Source: Phragmites australis (taxonomy: Eukaryota; Streptophyta; Magnoliopsida; Poales; Poaceae). From it: a DNA stretch of 64,000 nt. Below the pieces are notes generated by a model. It was not told where the DNA came from. It saw only the letters and a program-made list of their open reading frames with translations, and ran no database searches. Below are positions 56,468 to 64,000 of this stretch, piece by piece (position 1 is the stretch's first letter; every line of letters begins with the position of its first letter). The DNA lies in NCBI RefSeq assembly GCF_958298935.1, contig NC_084923.1:34564501-34628500 (forward strand). The letters run 5' to 3'. Position numbers and translations under genes: made by a program.

Positions 56468-56930
56468 ACTAGTTATCTGCACGTGTGTTGCAACGAGCTT
56501 AAAAAATGTGTGAGCTGGTCTTGTCTCGTCAGAACATTACGAACAAGGGTCGGTGCAGTGCTTGCGGACGATCTGTGCTGGATTGCGTGTGTGAATTTGG
56601 GAGCCGATCTTCACGGGATTTTCATGGGAAAAAATTGACAGGAGAGAAGAAGCCAAACAAGAGGAGCAGAGGAGATGCAGGAGAGCAGACGAGACGCATG
56701 AGGAGGCAGAACACGCACCAGATGCACAACGGAAGGAAAATTACAAATGTTTTAAGTATGAGAGATAATTTTTTGTTTGTGAATCCTATCTTATCATAAG
56801 TTCAAGTTTTAGATAATATTATATTATAGAAACATATCGGAGGTTGGAGTTTGGTACAAATTTATATATGTTCCACTAAAAATAATATCTCTGCGGTGCA
56901 CGTTGAAATCTGGTAGTATATTTAATTCGA
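56468..56930 (-). mobile_element. Possible Helitron 3' end
   Basis: The minus strand ends GTTGCAACACACGTGCAGATAACTAG|T. A CTAG(T) terminus after a GC-rich GTTGCAAC segment resembles grass Helitron 3' ends, and it abuts the duplicated sequence sharply. The hairpin is poor and the 5' end is not found. An ORF at 56414-56638 crosses the border and is not credible. Confidence 0.3.
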
Positions 56931-59329
56931 TGGCTTAGGATTTTCCGCGTTCTTTCGCACATTTTTAGTTGTAGCTGAAATTTTCAGCTTGACTACTTCG
57001 CCCTGCTCTGGATCCTTTTTACCAACTATTGTAGCCATTTGATTGTACTACCAAGGCTGCATTGTTTGTTAGTTGATAGCTCATGTTCATAGATGTTGTC
57101 AATGTTAAATTGTTGATGCGATCTCTCAAATCCCGCTCAAAGTCAAGCCTCTGATCGAGATTGATCTAATTGGACGCGCAGCCATCGAAGATCCCATTAC
57201 AATTCTGAACAGTGATCTATTAAGGTGCCCATACATTGCAACGGTTTCTAAATTTTTTACACCCAACATGAGGACATCTCCAAGGGCTAAAATGAATGGC
57301 CAAAACTTATTGATCTACCATCTTCAGCAGTGCAACAAATCTCTACTATATAAAGCAACAGTTTGATCCCATTAGTCTAAGTAAACCAAGAGCATAGCGG
57401 TAGCATTTCAACTTGTGGCAAAATACTTGCCTCTCAGAGAGCAGGCCAAGCAGACAACCAACCAACTTAATCAAAATTATCATAACTCCAACTCCTTGTT
57501 GCAACCACCCAGGTGCGGTGCCTGATGACATAGTAATTCAAACACAGATAGATCGTATACGCAAGTTTAACCTAGTACAGAAATATATCATCCTTGTACA
57601 ACAAACAATGCTCAAGTTCCTTGTTCGCCTTCCCTTAACACTTCCAAATTTCCTGCAACATCTTCAGTATAGCGTGCTCAAACTTTGAAGACAAGCTCCC
57701 TTCTCCCTCCAAACCGTGCATGAGCCCTGATGACACACAGGATGAGAAAGTTCGTTAGCTTTGCATGCTTCACCATCGAATTATGTTGTGTGTGAATATC
57801 AGTTAAATTAAAGAGTTCTAGGCTTTTTTTCCAGCAAAACAACAGAGTTGAACAGGCTCTAATGCCAAAAATATGCTCAGGAGTCAAATCTGAACCCACT
57901 TTGCAAGAAAGAGCCAACCAACTTTGCAAGAATTTCATGTACCAGATTGAGAATTTGTTGTTACTCCCTGGTAATCCATCTATGTCCTCAGATCTTGTAC
58001 TCACCCAAGTTGTGATCACTGCTCTCTCCACCACTCTACGCTTGCATACCCTGATTTCTTGTGATGCCTCCATGCTTTCTTGGGACCATTGTTGTCACTC
58101 AAGCTCCCATTTAGGAGCGGGTCATCAATCCCGCTGATTACCTTGTTCAAGGATGGTGGCGACTTAATGCAGCTATCATCATTTGTTTTCTTCTTTTCCT
58201 TCTCATGTTTTATGTTTTGGGATATCATGTGTAGCTTTTCATTGATTGGTTCCACCACATGGTTGACAGTGAACTTCAATTCATTCACAATCTGCAAGGT
58301 CCAGTCAAATATGATATTTCAGTTTAACCAACATAGGTAAAAAAAAAAAAAATTCAAGTAAACTGATGAAGGTAGTAGCAAAGAATAAGCATTTCCCCTC
58401 GTTACATATTCATCGCCCCCAAGTACAACATCACAAACGCTTTATTTTATGGCAGTGGAACACTTGACATGATCATCTGGCTGGGGAAGCCTAAACTTTG
58501 TAATATTAGGAACCAGAAGGGGTCTCCCCCCTTGCCTTGTCTAAAACAAACTAAATGGCCACCAAGTGAAATATTACATGTGCAAACATCAATGCCAGCT
58601 AGGTAAAAGTGAAATAGCCAAAAGAAAAGGGGAACTTAACTCGCAAATATTACATGATCCTATTCATGGTCAGGTATTAAATGGGCACAAAGAAATAATT
58701 AAGGCAATAACAAAGAGCAATTTGTGAGATCTTAGCCAAAGTGGACATCGCAATGGAAAAATGCTTTGAATATTTCATCAAAGTTTAATGACTCTATGAC
58801 ATTCGTGTCAAAAACTTTTGCTTTCTAAATAGTAACCAATTTTGGGACATCGACTGACACATGTCTCATGGGAAGATATTTTGGGATATCGACTCTATGA
58901 CATGGTAAACCTTCTCAATTCTTTTTAGGGAGGAACACATGGAAATCAACATTCTTTAAACAAAATAGGTGATGGTAACATAATTTATCGGAACAGAAAG
59001 CTTCAAGATACTGTTTTCATTTATATTTGCCCCTTGGTGTCAAGGATTCGACCCAAGACCTTGCAAAAGTTAAGAAAATAGCCAGTATGCCAGATAGGCA
59101 GAGTGCTTAGATGGTATAGTAAGTGTTTGTTTGATATTAGGGATAGATGGCAACCGCACCTCATGACAGGATCCATAAAGGTCGAAAGGAATGTGTAGTA
59201 ACCACTAACCATGCATCAGAACATGGCTTGACAAGTCAAGGATGACTCCAAGTTCAACCTGGATGAAAGTAGAATAAATACTAATGATTTTGCAATGCCT
59301 TACTAATCTCTCATCTTTTTTTCTTTGTC
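56931..59329. other. Region with unidentified ORFs
   Basis: Two minus-strand frames, 58297-58016 (with NHVVEPINEKLHMISQNI and a Lys-rich stretch) and 58073-57678 (with EHIFGIRACSTLLFCWKKSL), overlap slightly and could be pieces of one unrecognised gene. Neither shows a known domain. No transposon ends could be placed with confidence here. Confidence 0.35.
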
Positions 59330-59641
59330 ATGTCGCCTCCACCTATCTGTGACTTCATGGAATGGCTAGACATGGAGCAAGATGAGCACCAGAAACGGTG
59401 GGTCGACATGAGTATGCGCTGGAGGAGGGAAGCGTATGAACGCCGGGAGTACGAGCAACAACAGGAGGAACTCCGGCTAAAACGTCAGGAGGAGGGGCGC
59501 ATGAGACAGGCAGCGGTGAAGCATGTCAAGGCTGAAGTACGCGAAGCAGAGAGGGAAAGGAGGCGGGAGAGAACTTGTCGGGCTAAGGAGCAGGGCCCTG
59601 ATGCCTTGAGAAAGGGAAAATATCCTAGGTGCACTCAATAG
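59330..59641 (+). CDS. Unidentified charged coiled-coil ORF ending GKYPRCTQ
   Basis: The 103-residue frame begins MSPPPICDFMEWLDMEQDEH, then becomes almost wholly Arg/Glu/Gln/Lys (residues about 25-90, e.g. RREYEQQQEELRLKRQEEG), predicted as a single long helix or coiled coil, and ends KGKYPRCTQ before TAG. A pyrimidine-rich stretch (CTTTTTTTCTTTGTC) just before the ATG could be a 3' splice site, so this may be the last exon of a longer gene. I recall similar uncharacterised ORFs in other grass genomes, but cannot verify this. It lies about 280 bp upstream of the palindrome array and may belong with it as a mobile unit. No known domain or catalytic motif is seen. Confidence 0.5.
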   Translation: MSPPPICDFMEWLDMEQDEHQKRWVDMSMRWRREAYERREYEQQQEELRLKRQEEGRMRQAAVKHVKAEVREAERERRRERTCRAKEQGPDALRKGKYPRCTQ

Positions 59642-59916
59642 AGAGCATCTACTGTAACCGGCCTATTTTCATTCCCTAAGACATGTTAGGTATAGTAGCG
59701 GCACGCTATTAGGTTAGTCTTCAGGCGTACCGTACAAGCCAATGTTTGTTGTCGCAATAAACTCCATGTCCCATAAAATGTTTATCAGCGTATGTTACCT
59801 TCGTGCCGGGTTCTATGCTAAATATGCACTAATTTTCAAATTTTTGTCTAAACAAATTTATATGCACATATATAGAGATTACAAATAAAATTTCCTATAT
59901 ATATATGCACATATCA

Positions 59917-60132
59917 CTCATTTAGTGGGCGAGTACAAAATGTCGCCCGTTTACTGGGTGAGATCAAGATCTCGCCCATTCAGCGAGCGAGAACTTCATC
60001 TTACCCAGTGAACGGGCGAGATCTACCTCTCTCCGATTAATTAATTCGCATAAAAGCCGCAGACGCCTGGCCCACAACATCTCACACGTTGAGAACGGGC
60101 GAGACGTTGTTCTCGCCCGTTGAACGGGCGAC
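59917..60132. repeat. Array of GGGCGAGA/TCTCGCCC palindromes
   Basis: At least five hairpin units lie at 59917-59935, 59943-59963, 59970-59992, 60000-60022 and 60091-60121, followed by another GGGCGAC half. Each joins a TCTCGCCC-like arm to a GGGCGAGA-like arm through a 5-11 nt loop. The best is AACGGGCGAGA-CGTTGT-TCTCGCCCGTT with an 11-bp perfect stem. Units alternate in completeness, so they were not made by one recent slippage. Confidence 0.85.
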
Positions 60133-60725
60133 GGTAGGTTAGATATAAGTTTTTTTTTTGAAACAGACGTATATTCTTGAAATTATTAAAGAACAAAATA
60201 TATAAATAAAAATTTCAGCAGAGACGCTGGGCAGCCCCCCCCCCCCCCCCCGACTAGGCCAAAATTACAGCATGCTAATAAAGATGGGGTCGTCAATTTG
60301 ACAGCCCGAGGTTTGCTCAATATTTAGGTATTGATTGTTAAAATTTATCCCCCAAAGCATATTGGATGCCAAAATCCTATCGGAATAATTTGGCTCGGCG
60401 CAGCGCAAGCCCATGAACTAACGCACAAGTAATATCACAAGAATTCCACAACGCAGGTAACAAGCGTAGGGAACTGGGGCATACTTTACCCTATTTTAAC
60501 GCTGGAGGGCACGTTTTGTAGAGTCATACAAAGGTACATTATAAGATCATAATACTATACCTACGCATAGCAATTTGATAAGGAACAAAGATTTCAATGG
60601 AAAACTAGTGTCACTGTTGAGAACTGATCAAGGTACAGTCTATGCTTTGCCCACAGTACAAGAAACGGAAGGTGTAATTTTCAAATATACAAGGCCGGCA
60701 GCCAATTAGACTTTGCAAATGAAGA
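60133..60725. other. Intergenic, nothing recognised
   Basis: AT-rich sequence containing a run of about 16 C at 60235-60250. No gene or RNA is supported. Confidence 0.4.
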
Positions 60726-61250
60726 TCAACTATACTTCAATAACACAATAAAATTCAACGGTGAGGTCGAAAGAAAATTTAAAAAAGGAACAAACATGCA
60801 ACCCATCGTGACAGCATCGAATCCAAAGACCCATCGTGAAGTCCACGCAGTCGAGCACGGCGCGCTCGATCGGACCTGATCAGAGTCCGAGGCCAAGAAA
60901 CAGCCTCCCCGCGAGTCGAAGGCCGCCGTCCAGCAGCCCACGGCCCTCGAAAAGCACCCGGTCCGCATGGTCGGTGCCCGACTCAGGCGCCGGTCGGTGA
61001 CATCGCCGAGGACGCTGACAGCGTAGGAGGCATGGCCGTGATCGACGAGCAGACGCCGCGCGTCGGCCGCAGGAAGGGTGGCGGCCAGGCAGCCGGCGAG
61101 GAGCAGGGCGAGGAGGCAGGTGGTGGCGAGGCTCCTCGACGAGGCAGCAGCAGCAGCAGGTAGCTGTGCAGATGCTGTGTGCCGAATGACAAGCCGAACC
61201 CCTCCTCCGTACATATGCATAGCCACGAGCCATACGACGCACACGCCCAT
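60726..61250 (-). CDS. Unidentified ORF with a possible signal peptide
   Basis: The 174-codon frame contains a hydrophobic stretch SLATTCLLALLLAGCLAATL followed by PAADARR (about residues 39-65), which looks like a signal peptide and cleavage site if translation starts at a Met or through an upstream exon. A GC-rich part with several Cys (GCFSRAVGCWTAAF, GGCFLA) follows, then AT-rich sequence that probably is not coding. The N-terminal 35 residues look unlike a secreted protein's start, so the gene model is uncertain. A competing frame covers the same bases. I do not recognise the family. A small secreted peptide gene is possible. Confidence 0.3.
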   Translation of the reverse strand: MGVCVVWLVAMHMYGGGVRLVIRHTASAQLPAAAAASSRSLATTCLLALLLAGCLAATLPAADARRLLVDHGHASYAVSVLGDVTDRRLSRAPTMRTGCFSRAVGCWTAAFDSRGGCFLASDSDQVRSSAPCSTAWTSRWVFGFDAVTMGCMFVPFLNFLSTSPLNFIVLLKYS

Positions 61251-61459
61251 ATGCGCGGTGATTTTGTCGGTGCAGACACGCGTCCCTGGTCGTCAATTAG
61301 TTCCGTGGGTCAACGCGTTGGTTAACCGATGCGTGCACCATGTTCAATAATGTTATCGCCGGACATCTCTGTCCGACTCTATCACAGCCCAAACAACTCA
61401 TAATAGTAGACAAGAACAAGGTATAATGTATGGTAAACACAGCCAGACACAGGACGCTT

Positions 61460-62103
61460 TGGTCACCGCCGACTCTTAGAACCTGCCAACGTCATCAGGG
61501 GCTGATCCCTTACTGCAGGAGGGAGGGCTGCTAGCTCCGGTAGATCCTGTGTGCTTGCAGGGTGGCACCCTGCTGGATGATCCGATGTCTTTGGAGGTGT
61601 CCATTGCGGATGGCGCAATGGCGCACAAAGTTTCGCTTTTGTCTGCTGCAATGGCAGAGATGGTGTTGCACAAGGTCGTTCGGTTTACACTGTAACGCTG
61701 ACGACTTATGCGACATGTTGCATGGAGCGCTTCATTGCGGATATTGCAACAAAAACAGACGGGGGGCTCCTCACCACCCCTGAGAAGACAACGAGCCAAG
61801 ATTTAGAGCTTGCTAAGGTGGATGTTGTACGCCATAGCGGCAGGCTCGCAGACAAGAAAAGGGTGATGGGTCAGGTCCTCTGAGGAGATGGCAATTGAAG
61901 TACTTGCAAAGAAGCTCGGTGCTCTATCACCGGGAAAAGGCAACAACAACACTCAGGCAAGGGAAAGGTTGATCAAGATGTTCGAGGGCCCATTACCAGT
62001 GGCAGCTATCGAGGCGATTGAGCGCCTGATCAAGGCGATGGATATTGATATGGTCAAACTGCCGAAGGGGGACCGCAAGAAGAAGACTGGGATGCGGGAG
62101 TGA
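61460..62103 (+). pseudogene. LINE ORF1, C-terminal part
   Basis: The recognisable part is RHSGRLADKKRVMG (frame change near 61870), then EEMAIEVLAKKLGALSPG, then MFEGPLPVAAIEAIERLI and a basic end KLPKGDRKKKTGMRE. Plant L1 ORF1 proteins often end with such an R-rSxRLAxK segment and a short helical C-terminus. The function is RNA binding in the ORF1-RNA particle. The upstream part (61460-61800) has stops in every frame. No zinc knuckle is seen in what remains. Confidence 0.6.
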
Positions 62104-62516
62104 TGCTTCCGCAACAGTCAGTTAACATGTTTCATTGGAGTTTGAAGGCTGTCATGTGTAGTTCTGTTATGTGTTGCCTTACGTCTTGTGTTTCTTTGTT
62201 AGGGGGCTTCGTCTTTAGGTCAATAAATGTCGCTAAGCTGGGCGTGGATCCGCTGCTCCTACGGTGGGAGAGGAGGTCAGCGGGTCTGTTGTTCCTTGAG
62301 TCTAGCTCTAGCCGCCGTGTTGGATATACTACGGCAACAACGCCTTCATAGTGTGGTCTGCGGCAGTTTGTGTGCTCGCCGCCATTGTGCCAGGCATGCT
62401 CGCCCCCTTATCCTGTCTGTTTGTTCAAATGTGTGATTGTTTGGTTCATACCTACATGTTACCTGCTCTGTGGCCAGCATGGTATGTCTTGTGTTATATG
62501 AAGCCCAACCCTGCTC
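62104..62516 (+). other. Spacer between LINE ORF1 and ORF2
   Basis: Thymine- and GC-mixed sequence with no ORF. Its length is unusual but not unknown for plant L1 elements. Confidence 0.4.
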
Positions 62517-64000
62517 ATGACAGCGTTTGATATCAAAGTTTTGTGTTGGAATGTACGAGGATTGAACGCATGCATAAGAAGGGATGCCGTCCATGAAATG
62601 GTCAGTGCAGTTCGGGCTTCAGTTGTATGCTTGCAGGAGACCAAGCTAGAACAAATTGAGGAGGATATTGTGGTACAAACCTTGGGAAGGAGATTCGCTG
62701 CGAACTACTCTTACGCTCCAGCGGAGGAGACTAGAGGAAGGGTGCTGATTGCGGTGGATGAGGCAAGTCTACAGTTAATATCATCATCCATCAGGTCAGA
62801 CAACACATTGTCTGTGACGGTAAGACATTTTGATGATGGCACGGAGTGGAGGCTAACAACCGTGTACGGTCTGCAAGGAGTTGCAGATAAAGTGAGGTTT
62901 ATGGAAGAGCTCAAGGTGATTAGCAGGACAGCAGGCACAAGATGGCTTGTTGCGAGAGATTTCATTTTAAACTACAAGGCAACAGATAAGAATAATTCTA
63001 GGCTAAACAGAGGGCTCATGAACATGTTCAAAACCACCATAGATGAGCTTAGCTGGAAAGAACTAGAGCTGCTTGGGTGCAAATATACTTGGACAAATGG
63101 GCAAGCTAACTCTACAATGACTCAGATTGATAGAATGTTCTGCTCTACCGATTGGAATCTGCTCTTCCCCACAGCCACTCTAATTGCTACTGCCTCCACC
63201 TTGTTGGATCACTGCCCGCTTGTTCTGCATGGTAACCCAGGGTACAAGAAGCACCGTGGTTTTAGATTTGAGTCTTTCTGGCTTGCCATGCCGGACTTCC
63301 ATGAGGTTGCGCAGGACGCTTGGAGCAATCCGGTTTTATCTGCGGATGCCATGAGAGCCTTCCACATCAAACTATCGTGTACTACAAAGGAATTACAGAA
63401 ATGGAATAGGACCAACATCGGTAATATTAAGCTGCAGATGGAGATCGCAAAGTGTGTGTTGAATTTCATGGATGTTGCATAGGAAACCAGAGGCCTTACA
63501 TCTATGGAGACAGAGTTCAGAACAAGGATCAAAAGCAATTTCTTAGGGTTGGTGCCATCCAGAGGATCAAGGTTAGGCAAGTACAAGAATGAAGCGTATT
63601 AAAACTATGGACACAAGTACCAAGCTTTTCTACCTGTATGCTAACGGAAGGAAAAGGAAAAATCACATTCATATTTTGCGAACAAGCCAAGGGGTTGCTG
63701 TCACGCATGAAGAAAAGGAGGAAATCCGTACTCATTTCAGCACCATCCTGGGCTCCTCTCCAAGGCGTGACCAGACTATCTTTTGGAGTACCATTGGTTT
63801 GCAGCGGCACAACCTTTCTGACTTAGAAAGTGACATTGACGAGGAGGAGATCAAGAACGCGGTAATGGGCTTACCAAAGGAGAAAGCGTTGGGACCAGAC
63901 AGCTTTATGGGGTGCTTTTATGCTAGCTGCTAGAATATCATCAATAGTGACTTGGTGAAGTCAATCAAGTAACTAATTAACCTCAGAGAAGACCGGATGA
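62517..64000 (+). pseudogene. LINE ORF2: endonuclease and start of reverse transcriptase
   Basis: The frame 62517-63482 (321 codons) is an endonuclease/exonuclease/phosphatase domain with VLCWNVRGLN, VVCLQETKLE (catalytic Glu), a WRLTTVYG strand, RDFILNYKATDKNN (where GDFN is usual, so the metal-site Asn is lost), YTWTNGQANSTMTQIDRMF and LDHCPLVL (catalytic Asp-His kept, preceding Ser changed). It nicks target DNA to start insertion. TAG at 63480-63482 and a shift near 63560 lead to the frame 63589-63933 with TSTKLFYLYANGRKRKNHIH and the RT entry motif GLPKEKALGPDSFMGCFY. A TAG at 63931-63933, where a Trp is usual, follows. Confidence 0.9.

Larger units (their letters stand above)
61440..64000 (+). 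mobile_element. L1-type LINE, right end outside the window
   Basis: An ORF1 tail (to 62103) is followed by a 413-bp spacer and ORF2 with an endonuclease domain and the start of reverse transcriptase. The order and wording are those of plant L1 elements. The RT core, 3' UTR and poly(A) tail are outside the window. Stops and frameshifts make it inactive. Confidence 0.9.

Noticed and set aside
57339..57354. TCTCTACTATATAAAG as a Helitron 5' end
   Set aside because: The sequence resembles Helitron starts, but no matching CTAG end with a hairpin could be found to its right; too short to stand alone.
1..64000. tRNA or rRNA genes
   Set aside because: No cloverleaf with a GGTTCGAAT-type T-arm or rRNA core was seen by eye; a covariance-model scan would be decisive.

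Overview
The window looks like nuclear DNA of a grass (Poaceae). The evidence is an intron-split A3-type cyclin gene with plant GT-AG introns, a plant QALGGH C2H2 zinc-finger gene ending in an EAR repression motif, a Stowaway MITE, a hAT element, a plant L1 LINE, and many Ty3/gypsy and Ty1/copia LTR retrotransposons of kinds familiar from cereals. I cannot name the species. Only two genes look like intact host genes: the A3 cyclin (13215-15063, +) and the zinc-finger gene (21793-22500, -). Most of the rest is transposons, often inserted into one another.

Layout: 1-11811 is a Tat-lineage Ty3/gypsy element on the minus strand, with its 5' LTR at 10313-11811, gag, protease, RT, two RNase H domains, integrase, a duplicated 3' non-coding region, and an oppositely oriented, apparently spliced extra ORF that runs off the left edge. 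11812-22975 is a gene island holding the two host genes, several MITE or foldback elements with long inverted repeats, and a decayed U2 snRNA copy. 22976-26748 is intergenic with no recognised gene. 26749-30750 is a giant-LTR fragment split by a complete 3.1 kb hAT element with an exact 8-bp target duplication (CTCAGCAA). The hAT carries an internally deleted but open transposase and a second small gene encoding only a BED finger. 30750-43034 is a pile of truncated retroelements: a copia remnant with a 128-bp LTR, a 3.96 kb solo-like LTR, a gypsy RT fragment and an LTR of another copia family. 43035-51058 is an 8 kb non-autonomous copia-like element with two 1.65 kb LTRs; it keeps gag, but pol is cut off in the protease and followed by a plant-specific transposon ORF. 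51346-55111 is a 3.77 kb solo LTR with an exact 5-bp target duplication (CAAGT). 55441-56160 is a Myb/SANT-like pseudogene split by a Stowaway MITE. 57000-61300 holds unidentified ORFs, including a charged coiled-coil ORF followed by an array of GGGCGAGA palindromes. 61440-64000 is an L1 LINE running off the right edge.

The two host genes do not form a pathway together; they sit in one low-retrotransposon island. The other genes are parts of mobile elements, and most carry stops or frameshifts. Several of the stops are TGG, CAG or CGA codons changed by C-to-T or G-to-A transitions, as expected from decay of methylated DNA. The least explained structures are the two-gene hAT element, the coiled-coil ORF with its palindrome array, the antisense ORF of the Tat element, and the gag-plus-plant-ORF copia derivative.
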